64,000 nt of DNA from Balneolaceae bacterium (GCA_007694095.1 RECI01000127.1:40263-104262), one strand, 5' to 3'; numbered from the stretch's first letter, positions 9,448-19,524 are shown. Notes: generated from the letters alone by a model not told the origin. A program made the numbers and translations.

Positions 9448-10740
9448 TTACAAACCAACCCTTTCAAAAATCTTGTCCACCATGCGAGTGTGATGGTTGA
9501 TATCAAATGCATCTTCAATATCGATAGCAGTGAGGTTTTTGCTGATGGTTTGATCTTCTTCCACAAGTTTCCGGAAAGATCGTTTTTCATGCCAGGCTAT
9601 CATAGCCAGTGGCTGCACAGTGTCATAGGCATATTCGCGCGAGAGGCCTTTTTCTATCAGCATCAGCAACAGTCGCTGTGAATAAACCAGCCCGTGGGTT
9701 TTCTCCATGTTTTCTTTCATATTTTCGGGATAAACCATCAATTTTTCTATTACGCCGGAAAAACGCTGAAGCATATAATCGAGCAGAATAGTGGCATCAG
9801 GCAGGATAATGCGTTCCACCGACGAATGGGAAATATCGCGCTCGTGCCAGAGGGGGATATTCTCAAAGGCCGACACCATATACCCGCGCAGTACCCGCGC
9901 ACAACCGGTAATATTTTCGGAACTGATGGGGTTGCGCTTGTGTGGCATCGCTGAGGAGCCTTTTTGCCCCTTGCTGAAAAACTCTTCTGCCTCGCGAAGC
10001 TCAGTTCGCTGAAGATGGCGGATCTCAACGGCAATTTTTTCAAGCGTAGAACCAATCAGCGCAAGGGTTGCCATGTAATACGCATGACGGTCGCGCTGCA
10101 GGGTCTGGGTGGATATTGGAGCCGGACTGATGCCCAGAATCTCACAGGTAATTTTTTCCACTTCCGGTGGTATATGCGCAAACGTGCCTACTGCGCCGGA
10201 AAGTTTACCAAACTCCACATCTGCAGCGGCTTTATCGAAACGTTCCAGGTTGCGCTTCATCTCAGCAAACCAGAGGGCACACTTCAGCCCAAAGGTGGTG
10301 GGTTCGGCGTGTACACCGTGGGTTCGGCCCATCATCACGGTTAGTTTGTGCTCCCGGGCTTTTTCTGCCAACGCACTGATGAACCGCTCTAACCCCTCCC
10401 TCAAAAGCCAGTTGGCTTGTTTCAGGCGGTAACCATTAGCCGTATCCACCACATCGGTTGAGGTAAGACCATAGTGTACCCATTTTTTTTCATCACCCAG
10501 CGTTTCAGATACGGCGCGAGTGAACGCAACCACATCATGGCGTGTCTCTTTTTCAATTTCATTGATCCGGCCGATATCAAATGAGGCCTTTTCATAAAGC
10601 CGGTCTACATCTTCGACTGGAATTTTCCCGATTTTACTCCACGCACGGCAGGCAGCCAGCTCCACATCCAGCCACGCCTGGTAATGATTTTCCTCAGACC
10701 AAATATCGGTCATTTCTTTTCGGGAGTATCGTTCGATCAT
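9448..10740 (-). CDS. purB: Adenylosuccinate lyase
   Basis: Fumarase/aspartase-superfamily enzyme acting twice in purine synthesis: it splits SAICAR and adenylosuccinate, releasing fumarate. The 430-residue length is normal for the short PurB class. The superfamily signature [11 protein letters not shown] lies at residues 261-271, with the catalytic Ser on this flexible loop. GRTHG (His141) and TSTD (residues 93-96) are also present. It follows the M48 protease gene by 26 bases. Confidence 0.97.
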   Translation of the reverse strand: MIERYSRKEMTDIWSEENHYQAWLDVELAACRAWSKIGKIPVEDVDRLYEKASFDIGRINEIEKETRHDVVAFTRAVSETLGDEKKWVHYGLTSTDVVDTANGYRLKQANWLLREGLERFISALAEKAREHKLTVMMGRTHGVHAEPTTFGLKCALWFAEMKRNLERFDKAAADVEFGKLSGAVGTFAHIPPEVEKITCEILGISPAPISTQTLQRDRHAYYMATLALIGSTLEKIAVEIRHLQRTELREAEEFFSKGQKGSSAMPHKRNPISSENITGCARVLRGYMVSAFENIPLWHERDISHSSVERIILPDATILLDYMLQRFSGVIEKLMVYPENMKENMEKTHGLVYSQRLLLMLIEKGLSREYAYDTVQPLAMIAWHEKRSFRKLVEEDQTISKNLTAIDIEDAFDINHHTRMVDKIFERVGL

Positions 10741-10766
10741 TTTTGTATGTCAGTCTGATTTTAATT

Positions 10767-12254
10767 TTATTGAACCGGAATTTTTATAAAGGTGCCTGCA
10801 GGAATGGTATCATCAAGATAAACCTGGTTAATAATTTCAACCTCTTCAGGGGTTATATTCATAGGCAGGTTCGATGGCAGCAGGTCGCGGAAACGGGTGT
10901 CACGTTCAACTTGCCTTACAGACAGCCTCACCGGGTTGATATTCAATATTCGTTGATCGGTTAGCTGTCTGAAACCCCCTGTGGTTGCTGCAAACCGGGG
11001 TTTCATCGCATCAAATTTGTTCCGTTCCGTGTAGTTAATATAACGGTAAACCCTGCCGGCGTATTCGAGCGCGTAAATATTTACACCCAGGTTCTGGTTC
11101 TGGTCCTGGATAAAAAAGTTTGCTTCATAGGCGGTTAAATTGCCGCTTTGGGTTGTACGCTGGTCATCCGTTTCAATATTATTTGCACTGAGGAAAGTCT
11201 GTACCGATTCGCGTGGATTTGCTGATTCGCTGTCGATCCTGAGAATCATAACGGCATCCTGTTCAGGACTCAGCAATACAACCTGACTGGGTTGATTGAT
11301 CATCCGCCAGTTTTGTGGTATCGGGAATAGGAATGCCAGCTCGGGATGATAGTAAGTATTCTCCTCACGGAAACCGTTGCGCGGGTTATCACCAAAAATC
11401 ATTCCGTCAAGTATTTCCATGTATCTTTCGGTATTCAGGATGGTTTGTTGATAGCCAGCCTCTTCCCATTCACGTGCTTTTCGGGGAATATTTCTTTCCC
11501 TTTCCCCGGGATCGGGGTGAGTGGAAAGCAGTGACGGAATCGATTGCCCGGCTCTTTCGGATATCCGTTTCAGGCTGGTAAAGAATGCCGCGCCTTCTGC
11601 AGCCACATAACCCGTTTTGGCTGCATATTCCACACCAAGCCGGTCTGACTCACGTTCATGGTTGCGGCTGTAGCTAAGGAAAATTAGTCCGGCTGCCTGG
11701 CTGCTCAGGTTCAGGATGGTTTCACCGGGGAGACCCAGCAGTTCCTGGCCCAGTATGGCACCACCGAGCACAACTACGGATCCAATGGTTTGCTGCAACC
11801 CCCTCTGTGAAGCGTGGCGCGCAGCCACATGGCCAATTTCATGGCCAATCACAACGGCTAACTGCGCTTCATTGTTCATGTGAGCCATCAAACCGCGGGT
11901 TACATAAACATAACCCCCAGGCAGGGCAAATGCGTTCACCACGGGGCTGTCGAGAACACGAAATGTAAATTCGGTTTCCCTGAAACGCGCCGCGGTATCT
12001 TCGCGCCGCATATGACTGTTTTCGAGAATTTCCTTGCTGATCGCATTAAAATAATTGCTCACCCTTTCATCATCGTACAAGCCAAACTCCCTGATAATTT
12101 CCAAATCCACATCCCTGCCGATTTGCACTTCCTGATCCCAGGAGTAAGCATATGCCCTTTTTTGTCCTGTGACAGGGCTTTCCTGGACCACGCAAGAAGG
12201 AATAAAAAATGATATGAACAGTACAGGGAGAAAAAGTTTGATCAGCCTATTCAT
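10767..12254 (-). CDS. M48 family lipoprotein metalloprotease
   Basis: A 495-residue protein from the chosen ATG at 12254. The start gives a clean lipoprotein signal (MNRLIKLFLPVLFISFFIPSC, modified Cys at 21). An ATG further upstream (12317) falls inside a -7 promoter box and is unlikely. The zinc motif HEIGH lies at about residues 138-142 and the third ligand is in ERESDRLG, so the M48 (BepA/YfgC-like) active site is complete. The C-terminal half is not assigned; its last residues (AGTFIKIPV) resemble the end of a LysM motif. Likely periplasmic, acting in envelope protein quality control. Confidence 0.88.
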   Translation of the reverse strand: MNRLIKLFLPVLFISFFIPSCVVQESPVTGQKRAYAYSWDQEVQIGRDVDLEIIREFGLYDDERVSNYFNAISKEILENSHMRREDTAARFRETEFTFRVLDSPVVNAFALPGGYVYVTRGLMAHMNNEAQLAVVIGHEIGHVAARHASQRGLQQTIGSVVVLGGAILGQELLGLPGETILNLSSQAAGLIFLSYSRNHERESDRLGVEYAAKTGYVAAEGAAFFTSLKRISERAGQSIPSLLSTHPDPGERERNIPRKAREWEEAGYQQTILNTERYMEILDGMIFGDNPRNGFREENTYYHPELAFLFPIPQNWRMINQPSQVVLLSPEQDAVMILRIDSESANPRESVQTFLSANNIETDDQRTTQSGNLTAYEANFFIQDQNQNLGVNIYALEYAGRVYRYINYTERNKFDAMKPRFAATTGGFRQLTDQRILNINPVRLSVRQVERDTRFRDLLPSNLPMNITPEEVEIINQVYLDDTIPAGTFIKIPVQ

Positions 12255-12314
12255 GACAAAATTGTTTGAAAGTTGGATATCCGGAGAATCATTCTCCATG
12301 TTTTTATCATTAAA

Positions 12315-12322
12315 CAAAGGTA
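12315..12322 (-). promoter_or_regulatory. -7 promoter box upstream of M48 protease gene
   Basis: On the minus strand this octamer is TACCTTTG, an exact match to the Bacteroidota TAnnTTTG consensus. Transcription would start about 50 bases before the ATG at 12254, which supports that start over the upstream in-frame ATG at 12317. The -33 region is not convincing. Confidence 0.5.
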
Positions 12323-12336
12323 AGGTTTCAAAAAGT

Positions 12337-14181
12337 TTATTTCGATAAAGATTGGCTAAAAATCACAAGATCATTTCCATCCATAATTTTAGCATGTTTT
12401 TGAAGATGTCTGAACAGGTACAACATTGCATAGGAGTCAAGAGAGCAATATTTCTGTAATGCTTCCGGTATAACTCTTTTTTCTTCCGGTGAAAGAAGGT
12501 CATTTTTTAGTGCAATCCAGGCATTCATCGCAGTTGAACCGTCATAAATATCCGAATCGTAATCCTGTATTTCCTGATAACCCACATGTTCAGGGTTGCC
12601 ATCCTTTACTTCATCGCCATATGTATCCTCCCATTTCTTTATCGCTCCATACATTTGTTTCAAGCCGAGTCCTTCCATTTGAAAGCTGTTGTAGTAATAA
12701 CTCCTGATAAGCTCGTTGATGTCAAAAAATCGGTACCGATAATTACTATCTGTTCCATGGCGAATCTCTTCAAGGATGATGATTTGGCCTGCAAAGATCA
12801 TCGAATTCTTTTTAAACGTGTTAATGATATTTTTTATCCCCTGACTTTCAAATGGTGAAAATTGGATTACGGTCCCGTCAAAGATGCCCGGTATTCGACT
12901 GATTGCATTCACAAAATCCGGATGAGGATCTGGATTTTCAGGGTCCAGATCGATCCACCAGGTATGACATAGGCTGCCATCAGCTCCAAGTGTATGGCAG
13001 GAAAATTGAAAATAAACTGGTTCATAGGGTCGGGCAGCTCTCTTAAAAGGAAGTGCATAGGTAGCCGCTTCAAAGTCTATGAAATGAAGCGGGTATTTCA
13101 CTTCATCGATTTTTTTTATACCGGGCTTCATCCAAAGAATGGGTGATTCTTCACTTTTTGCCTGTAATATCTGCAGATTTCTCCGCTGCTGAATGGTGAA
13201 GGTTGGCCCTCCGTATTTATACATTTTTTCAAATGAGTCCAGACCGTCATCAATTTCTGCCTTTTCCTGGTAAAATATACCGTTTCTGCTTTGAATTTGA
13301 TTCCCATGACCCGCCAGTTCAAAGATATGTCTGTCAGGTTTTGTGATAGTCTCATTTAAAAAAAAGGACTGCCAGCAACCGGGTTCATCGCCCTTTTTTT
13401 TCCGGAAATCACACCATTTGCATCCTTCATGCCTCCTGAAACTCTCTGAGTAAAAAGGAAGCTGAGTGGAATTTATTTCGTCTGCCGCATCCCCAACAGA
13501 TTGCCCTGAAAAAAATGAATGCGACACCACTTCAGGAATAGATTTACAAACTTTCAGGGTTCCGGGTGTGGCATCAACGCTTGAAAAAAGACGGTTAAAG
13601 TCGGCAAGCTTCTCTTTCTTATCCTTTTTATGATAAAATTGCACCCGGTTCAAACCATCAATGGTTGATCTAAACCCGGTGCCCGGGAAAAAAAACTCTA
13701 CAGATATCTCTGCATTCGGATATGCACGTTTCAGGACTTCAAACCTGTATGCCGATTTGAGCAGGTAAGCAGCCGTGGTCCGTTTTTTCCCCACCTCATC
13801 TATTGTACTTCGTTCCGACTCCTTTCGTAGTTTGCCGTGTATTTGAATGATGAAAAACCGGTTTCCATCCTTCACAAGAATTGGTATTCGCGTCACCAGG
13901 TTCCCTGACATTATTACCGCACCGCAAATCGCTGCCTGTTGATCCCTGAGCCAAACCTCAGTTTCTCTTGCTGCTAAACGAAATGAATCGGATGTGTGTC
14001 GAACGCCGGGAAAACGGAGTGCTGCAGCATTCCGCAGGTTAAGTTTATTTCGCTGGCGGTAGATCGGTTTTTCCGAAAAAAGAGATTCATCACCGGTCAT
14101 AAAATTTATTTTCAACGGACAGCTTACTGCCTGCTGAAAAAAATGGTCATTGATCAGGAGAGGTGATTTTATTGCAGCCAA
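12337..14181 (-). CDS. DUF2779 protein: degenerate PD-(D/E)XK/Fe-S domain plus DEDD-like exonuclease domain
   Basis: A 614-residue protein of the DUF2779 (RecB-like nuclease) group. Cys21 and Cys254, Cys257 and Cys269 match the split four-cysteine 4Fe-4S pattern of Cas4/AddB nucleases. At the place of the nuclease core the strand pair reads RIPIL and IIQIHGK, with Pro100, Gln113 and His115 where Asp, Glu and Lys are expected, so this domain looks catalytically dead. The C-terminal part has DEDD-like elements: IDFEA at 368-372 and YCSLDSYAM near the end. It starts 2 bases after murB, so the two are probably co-transcribed. Substrate unknown. Confidence 0.78.
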   Translation of the reverse strand: MAAIKSPLLINDHFFQQAVSCPLKINFMTGDESLFSEKPIYRQRNKLNLRNAAALRFPGVRHTSDSFRLAARETEVWLRDQQAAICGAVIMSGNLVTRIPILVKDGNRFFIIQIHGKLRKESERSTIDEVGKKRTTAAYLLKSAYRFEVLKRAYPNAEISVEFFFPGTGFRSTIDGLNRVQFYHKKDKKEKLADFNRLFSSVDATPGTLKVCKSIPEVVSHSFFSGQSVGDAADEINSTQLPFYSESFRRHEGCKWCDFRKKKGDEPGCWQSFFLNETITKPDRHIFELAGHGNQIQSRNGIFYQEKAEIDDGLDSFEKMYKYGGPTFTIQQRRNLQILQAKSEESPILWMKPGIKKIDEVKYPLHFIDFEAATYALPFKRAARPYEPVYFQFSCHTLGADGSLCHTWWIDLDPENPDPHPDFVNAISRIPGIFDGTVIQFSPFESQGIKNIINTFKKNSMIFAGQIIILEEIRHGTDSNYRYRFFDINELIRSYYYNSFQMEGLGLKQMYGAIKKWEDTYGDEVKDGNPEHVGYQEIQDYDSDIYDGSTAMNAWIALKNDLLSPEEKRVIPEALQKYCSLDSYAMLYLFRHLQKHAKIMDGNDLVIFSQSLSK

Positions 14182-14183
14182 AC

Positions 14184-15212
14184 TTACTCCACAACATTCA
14201 CTTCCGGTACAAGTTCAACTCCAAACATATTTTTTACAGATTCCTTGATTCTCATTGCGTGATTGTAAATCTCCTCTCCGGTGGCACCTCCGTGATTAAC
14301 AATTACAAGCGCCTGGTTTTCGTAAGTACCAACATTACCCACCTTTCTGCCTTTCCAGCCAGCTTTTTCAATGAGCCATCCGGCCGGAATTTTCACCTGT
14401 CCAAAAGCTGCCGGATAGGCTGGTACTTCAGGATAATCTTTGCTTATCCTTTGATGAATCGATTTGTCCACAACCGGATTTTTGAAAAAGCTGCCTGCAT
14501 TTCCCAATAGTTCAGGATCGGGCAGTTTCGATCGCCTGATCGCAACAACTGCGTCAAAAACATCCCCGACATTTGGGTTTATTACATTTTTTTCTTCAAG
14601 ATATGCTGCAAGTGCATGATAAGATGTATTTGGGATGTGGTTCTTTTTTTTGAGGCGAAGAGTTACGTAAGTGATGATAAACCTGTGTTTTAACTCCCGT
14701 TTAAAAATACTGTCGCGGTATCCGAACCCACATTCTTCACGCCGGAATGTCTTTTCCGTATCATTCAGAAAATCATAACATTGTAAAGATTCAAATACCT
14801 GTTCAAGTTCTACACCATAAGCACCGATGTTCTGAATAGGAGCAGCACCCACTGTTCCTGGTATAAGCGCCAGGTTTTCGATACCGCCGTAATTTCTCTC
14901 CACAGCCCATGCAACCAGTTTATGCCAGTTTTCTCCCGCACCAGTTTCAATCAAAATATCTTCATCATTTTCCTCAGCCACCCTGATACCGGTAATAGAG
15001 ATTTTCAGTACCGGCCTCTTAAGATCTCTCTTTAACAATATATTACTGCCTCCGCCGAGTATAAATGGATTTTCTTTTCTAAAGAAACCTTCTTCTGAAA
15101 GTGTAATCAGACCGCTCAGGGAAAAAACTTCAATAAGACGTGACGCGATTACGGGCAGGCCAAGGGTGTTCAGGTGAGTAAGATCTGCTTTTTCCGTGAT
15201 TGTATATGTCAT
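14184..15212 (-). CDS. murB: UDP-N-acetylenolpyruvoylglucosamine reductase
   Basis: FAD enzyme that reduces enolpyruvyl-UDP-GlcNAc to UDP-MurNAc with NADPH, an early cytosolic step of peptidoglycan synthesis. The 342-residue product matches type I MurB. The FAD-binding stretch ILGGGSNILL lies at 51-60, GFGYRDSIF at 162-170 (Arg166), and the catalytic Ser241 in GNAGSFFKNP. A conserved Glu is near the C-terminus (EVNVVE). It overlaps the GldE-like gene by 4 bases. Confidence 0.96.
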   Translation of the reverse strand: MTYTITEKADLTHLNTLGLPVIASRLIEVFSLSGLITLSEEGFFRKENPFILGGGSNILLKRDLKRPVLKISITGIRVAEENDEDILIETGAGENWHKLVAWAVERNYGGIENLALIPGTVGAAPIQNIGAYGVELEQVFESLQCYDFLNDTEKTFRREECGFGYRDSIFKRELKHRFIITYVTLRLKKKNHIPNTSYHALAAYLEEKNVINPNVGDVFDAVVAIRRSKLPDPELLGNAGSFFKNPVVDKSIHQRISKDYPEVPAYPAAFGQVKIPAGWLIEKAGWKGRKVGNVGTYENQALVIVNHGGATGEEIYNHAMRIKESVKNMFGVELVPEVNVVE

Positions 15213-16588
15213 TGAACTTTCGGTTCTGAGAGCAATTTCACCCGGAGTTTTTTAACACGGTTATTTTTGACAGAATGAACAGTGAGTTCCAGATTTTTAT
15301 AGATCACACGTTCCCCGACATTCGGTATACGCTCAGTTAAGTGGTAGATAAGGCCGCCCAGGGTTTCAAATTCATCATCATAAGCTGAAATCTTAGTTCC
15401 CATGATCTCGTCAAGATCATCAAGGTCAATTTTAGCGTCAAAAATGTAAACACCGTTTTTAAATTTTGTGTAAAGCTTTTCCTCTTCATCATCATACTCA
15501 TCACCAATATCGCCTACAATTTCCTCAAGAATATCATCCAGTGTTACAATACCCTCCGTACCGCCATATTCGTCCACAACAATGGCAATGTGTGTCTTTT
15601 CGTGCTGAAAATCGCGGAGAAGGTCATCCAGCTTTTTTGTTGCCGGTATAAAGAGTGCTTTTCGGGCCACCGTTTTCCAGTTAATCACACTATCTTCCAT
15701 ATCGGTGTTTATATACGGAAGCACATCTTTTGAATATATCACGCCGATAATGTTATCCAGGTCATTCTCGTAGAGCGGCATTCGTGAGAGACCTTTTTCC
15801 CTGATAATCTCGATCACATCGGGTAATGTAGCCTGAACAGCAACGGCTACGATATTAACACGGGATGTCATTATTTCGCGTACTGTGGTATTTCCAAACT
15901 CGATCACGTTTTCAATAATTTCACGCTCATCCCCTTTGATGGAACCCTCCTTTTCGCTCATCTCCGCCATGGCTCTAAGATCCTGTGCGGTCATTTTGTT
16001 ATTCGGTTTTGGAAGGTTTTTTTCGAGTGTCATTGTACTGTTGGCAATCAGCTTTGAGACTGGCGACAGCAGGATAAAATTCACATAAATGAAACCGCTC
16101 ATTCTTCTTGCCATCTTAAGGGGGTTGTTAATAGCAATAATTTTTGGAGTAATTTCACTTAAAATCAAAATCATAAATGTAAGCACCACAATCTCAATTG
16201 TGTAAACAAGTGCGAGCGAAAGTCCGTAATGGATGGCAATTTTCCCTGCAATAACCGCTGCAAGCACCGAACTCACGATATTCGCAAAAGTGTTTCCGAT
16301 CAGTATGGTTGCCAGAAGCCGTCTCGGTTTATTGAGCATGGTGTGAATACGCTGGTCTTTTTTTGCGTACTCGCCATCATCTTTAAGTTTATCGAGCTGG
16401 TTTACAAGTGAAAAGAATGCCACTTCCGAACCTGAATAAAGCGCACTTATCAGCAGGCCTGCAAGCAACACAAGCAGCTCAATTGTAATCGTCCCAAAAT
16501 GAAGGCTATCGGTTTCTCCTGATATTAAGAAGAGAAAATTTGATATCAGAGCAATAGGGCTACCCGGAGGTTCGTCTATCGTATCCAA
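15209..16588 (-). CDS. CNNM/CorC (GldE-like) membrane protein with CBS domains
   Basis: A 459-residue protein with a DUF21 membrane domain (about residues 30-210, including SALYSGSEVAFFSL), a CBS pair (about 235-350, with IAIVVDEYGGTEGIVT) and a C-terminal CorC_HlyC domain. The family includes Mg2+/Co2+ efflux proteins and GldE of Bacteroidota gliding/secretion. Adjacency to ssb matches the ssb-gldE order of Bacteroidota, but gldD is not next to it. A terminator separates it from ssb. Ion transport or envelope role inferred. Confidence 0.88.
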   Translation of the reverse strand: MDTIDEPPGSPIALISNFLFLISGETDSLHFGTITIELLVLLAGLLISALYSGSEVAFFSLVNQLDKLKDDGEYAKKDQRIHTMLNKPRRLLATILIGNTFANIVSSVLAAVIAGKIAIHYGLSLALVYTIEIVVLTFMILILSEITPKIIAINNPLKMARRMSGFIYVNFILLSPVSKLIANSTMTLEKNLPKPNNKMTAQDLRAMAEMSEKEGSIKGDEREIIENVIEFGNTTVREIMTSRVNIVAVAVQATLPDVIEIIREKGLSRMPLYENDLDNIIGVIYSKDVLPYINTDMEDSVINWKTVARKALFIPATKKLDDLLRDFQHEKTHIAIVVDEYGGTEGIVTLDDILEEIVGDIGDEYDDEEEKLYTKFKNGVYIFDAKIDLDDLDEIMGTKISAYDDEFETLGGLIYHLTERIPNVGERVIYKNLELTVHSVKNNRVKKLRVKLLSEPKVQ

Positions 16589-16627
16589 AGATTATTTTAT
16601 TGGTTAAAAAAACACATCTCAAATATG

Positions 16628-16668
16628 ACAAAAAATAGGTGACGATCAAAGTATGGCCGTCACCTATT
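16628..16668 (-). terminator. Rho-independent terminator after ssb
   Basis: An 11-bp perfect stem (AATAGGTGACG at 16634-16644 with CGTCACCTATT at 16658-16668) is followed on the minus strand by a T-run (16628-16633). It sits just after the ssb stop and before the GldE-like gene. Confidence 0.85.
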
Positions 16669-16691
16669 AAATGTAAAAAAAATTGTTTTGA

Positions 16692-17126
16692 TTAGAACGG
16701 CAAATCGTCATCCATATCATCAAACTGGTCATCTATTTCAACAGCTGCCGCATTTTTTTTATTTTTGGCTGGTGCACTGCTCCCGCCTGAACCTCCCCGT
16801 GAATCGAGCATCTGCATGTTGAGTGCCTTGATTTCGGTAGTGTACCGCTTCTGGCCATCTTTATCTTCCCATTCCCGGGTCTGGATCGGACCTTCAAAAT
16901 AGACCAGAGACCCTTTTTTCAGGTATTCCTGGCAAATTTCCGCGAGACGACCCCAGACAACAACCCTGTGCCATTCTGTGGTTTCCTGCAATTCGCCATT
17001 CCGGTCTTTATATTTTTCGGAGGTAGCCACACTCATGTTTGCGAAGGCAGTATTCGACTGGGTGTAACGAACCTCGGGATCCTGCCCTAATCTTCCGATA
17101 ATCATTGCTTTGTTTAGTGAACTCAT
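16692..17126 (-). CDS. ssb: Single-stranded DNA-binding protein
   Basis: A 144-residue protein with an N-terminal OB fold (about residues 1-105; typical opening [18 protein letters not shown]) and a flexible linker. The acidic tip [13 protein letters not shown] is the docking peptide for SSB-interacting repair and replication proteins. The start is supported by an AGAGGA Shine-Dalgarno sequence 8 bases upstream. It lies 75 bases after dapD and is closed by a strong terminator. Confidence 0.97.
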   Translation of the reverse strand: MSSLNKAMIIGRLGQDPEVRYTQSNTAFANMSVATSEKYKDRNGELQETTEWHRVVVWGRLAEICQEYLKKGSLVYFEGPIQTREWEDKDGQKRYTTEIKALNMQMLDSRGGSGGSSAPAKNKKNAAAVEIDDQFDDMDDDLPF

Positions 17127-17201
17127 ACTGTTTTCCTCTTTTTTTATTGTTAGTGTTCTACCTATAAGAACCGAAAAATCCGAATTCCTTACAGAATTTT
17201 T

Positions 17202-17948
17202 TTAGCGCAATGCATTTTCCAGTTCAAGTGAAGCATCGCTGTCTTCGTCACGATACTTTACAATCAACGGACAATACATGTTTAAACCCATTTTTGATGC
17301 CCATTCGCTGCCTGCCGGGCGTGTACCGGGAACAACAACAGCACCCTCCGGTATAGCGACACCTTTGCCCAAAATGGTTTCGTTTACACAATCGTATACC
17401 GGTACCGATTTTGATAACGTAACACCTGGTGCAATTACTGCCCGCCTTTTTACCAATATTCCTTCCACAATCACAGCTCCTGCCCCCACAAAACAGTCAT
17501 CTTCGATAACCACCGGGCTAAGCCCAACCGGTTCAAGCACACCACCTATTTGCACACCGGCTGACAGGTGAACATTCTTTCCAATTTGAGCGCAGGAACC
17601 GACCAGTGCGTGGCTGTCAATCATGGCGCCTTCATCCACATAGGCACCGATATTTACATAAGCAGGTGGCATGATTATAACACCTTTGGCAACATAAGCA
17701 CCTCTTCGCACAGAGCTTCCGCCCGGCACCATCCGAACACCTTGATTAACGGAAAACATTCGGGGTGGAATATTATTTTTATCGACAAAACCTTCGTATA
17801 TGCCGCTATATTCGGCATTTTTTCCTTCCCGAAAAGCTGCAAGTATAGCTTCTTTTACTTCAATGTTGGCCTTCCATGTATCTCCCGACGGCTCTGCCGC
17901 CCTTATAATCCCGGCTTCAAGGTCGTCAAGAATTTTTTTCCAATCCAT
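17202..17948 (-). CDS. dapD: Tetrahydrodipicolinate N-succinyltransferase
   Basis: Transfers succinyl from succinyl-CoA to tetrahydrodipicolinate in the succinylase branch of the lysine/meso-DAP pathway. The 248-residue protein has the left-handed beta-helix of hexapeptide transferases (about residues 95-200; IGAYVDEGAMIDSHA, GVQIGGVLEP). It is last of the lysC-dapB-dapA-dapD run, 8 bases after dapA. Its presence implies the succinylated route, with dapC and dapE elsewhere. Confidence 0.96.
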   Translation of the reverse strand: MDWKKILDDLEAGIIRAAEPSGDTWKANIEVKEAILAAFREGKNAEYSGIYEGFVDKNNIPPRMFSVNQGVRMVPGGSSVRRGAYVAKGVIIMPPAYVNIGAYVDEGAMIDSHALVGSCAQIGKNVHLSAGVQIGGVLEPVGLSPVVIEDDCFVGAGAVIVEGILVKRRAVIAPGVTLSKSVPVYDCVNETILGKGVAIPEGAVVVPGTRPAGSEWASKMGLNMYCPLIVKYRDEDSDASLELENALR

Positions 17949-17956
17949 AAAAATAT

Positions 17957-18832
17957 TTACCTGTTTTTTTGATACCAGTTTTTAATTTGTGCATCTATCG
18001 CAAGAAGTGCATCGGCCGACGAAAGTTCTTCTTCTGTCAATGGCGGCCTCAGTGCAGCCAAACTAATCCATCCTTTTTCCTTTAGTAGCCTTTTTACCGG
18101 TATCGGGTTAGATGCGCTGAACATTGTTTTCACGGCTGTATGCCAAAGTGGAAATAATGTAGCTGTATCCCCTTTAAGGCATTTCTCGGTATATAAACTC
18201 ACTTCATCCGGCCACACATTGGAACAAACGGAAACCAGTCCTTTGCAACCAACTGCCGAGAAAAATGGCAACAGAGCATCATCACCGCTAAAAAGGGGAA
18301 TGTCAGGAACAGTTTCACGAAACACCTGAAAATCGTGAAGGCTGCCACTTGCTTCTTTCATGGCCCAAATGTTCGGATGGCTTTTGAGAGAAGCCATTAC
18401 CTGCGGAAAAAGCTTTACCCCGGTACGGGAGGGTATATTGTAGATCATGCAGGGTTTATGGGCATCATCCAGTAATTGCCTGAACCATTCAGTTTGCCCA
18501 ATAAGCCCCGGTTTTGAATAGAGGGGTACAACCAACAAAAAAGCATCCGTTTTATCATTGCAATAAGTAATCCATTCTCTTTGTGCTTGCAGGTTAAAGC
18601 CGCCAACTCCCGTCATTACAGGAACCTTCAGGCCGAGCCCGGCCACAAAATCTACAACTTCCCTTTTTTCTGCGTCCGACAGTGCAAGGCCTTCGCCGGT
18701 GCTGCCGAGAATCAATATTCCGTTCCCGGCCGCTTCCTGCCGGCGGGCAATTTTTTCAAGATCTCCAAAGTGAACTGCCCCTTTCCCGTTCAACGGAGTT
18801 ACAAGAGCTGTCCATAAAGTATAGTTTTTCAT
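17957..18832 (-). CDS. dapA: 4-hydroxy-tetrahydrodipicolinate synthase
   Basis: Condenses pyruvate with aspartate semialdehyde, the first step committed to lysine/DAP. The 291-residue TIM barrel has the Schiff-base Lys159 in AMKEASG, Tyr131 in IYNIPSRTG, and the substrate-binding GSTGEG at 43-48. It overlaps dapB by 4 bases. Feedback inhibition by lysine is usual in the family but cannot be judged here. Confidence 0.95.
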   Translation of the reverse strand: MKNYTLWTALVTPLNGKGAVHFGDLEKIARRQEAAGNGILILGSTGEGLALSDAEKREVVDFVAGLGLKVPVMTGVGGFNLQAQREWITYCNDKTDAFLLVVPLYSKPGLIGQTEWFRQLLDDAHKPCMIYNIPSRTGVKLFPQVMASLKSHPNIWAMKEASGSLHDFQVFRETVPDIPLFSGDDALLPFFSAVGCKGLVSVCSNVWPDEVSLYTEKCLKGDTATLFPLWHTAVKTMFSASNPIPVKRLLKEKGWISLAALRPPLTEEELSSADALLAIDAQIKNWYQKNR

Positions 18833-19524
18833 GTAAGTTGTTTAAAGGCCTGATCAAAAATATCCTGAAATTGATACACTCCGGCATCAATATAAGGATT
18901 GGCAAGCAGGTAGTTGGCTGCCCAAATGGCGCCGTGGGCAAAAATATTGCGTGTGTGTGCCTCGTGTTTCAGGTAAACTGATTCCCCTGGTGTTTTGATA
19001 TGAAGATTGTGTATCCCTATTACATCACCCTGCCGGTCGGATGATATCGATGCATCTTGCCTGAGCCAATCCCGCCAGGAAAGGGCCGTTCCGCTCGGAG
19101 CGTCCTGTTTTTGAATGTGATGAATCTCATGAATATGAAATTCCGGATTGACCAATAGCCCGGACCCTTTTCCCAGGATTTGTATCGCTTTTCTCACAAG
19201 ATTCATACCCAGGCTGTAGTTTGAACCGATGATCCAGCGGGTATTCACATCTTTAACCCTCTGCGGGAGTTCGGCTGGCCATGCGTAACCTGTTGTTCCC
19301 CAGATGGCTGGTATTTCTGCTTTCAAAACAATTTCAATAACTTCCGCTGCGGCACTTCCCGGAACAAAGACGATCGCGATATCGGTTTGTTTCAGTTTTT
19401 CAGTGGTTGGCCTGTTATATTCATCAAAAGGAACAGCATTTTCCCCAAGGTGTTGAGCGATTGTTCCACCCGTCTTTCCTGTTCCGATTATTGAATACCT
19501 TATATTTTTATCCTGGCTTGTCAT
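18829..19524 (-). CDS. dapB: 4-hydroxy-tetrahydrodipicolinate reductase
   Basis: NAD(P)H-dependent reduction step of the DAP pathway. The 231-residue protein is slightly shorter than the E. coli enzyme (about 270). The nucleotide-binding start IGTGKTGGTIAQHL and the catalytic segment HHIQKQDAPSGTA with its His and Lys are present. It overlaps lysC by 4 bases upstream and dapA by 4 bases downstream, so the three are translationally coupled. Confidence 0.94.
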   Translation of the reverse strand: MTSQDKNIRYSIIGTGKTGGTIAQHLGENAVPFDEYNRPTTEKLKQTDIAIVFVPGSAAAEVIEIVLKAEIPAIWGTTGYAWPAELPQRVKDVNTRWIIGSNYSLGMNLVRKAIQILGKGSGLLVNPEFHIHEIHHIQKQDAPSGTALSWRDWLRQDASISSDRQGDVIGIHNLHIKTPGESVYLKHEAHTRNIFAHGAIWAANYLLANPYIDAGVYQFQDIFDQAFKQLT

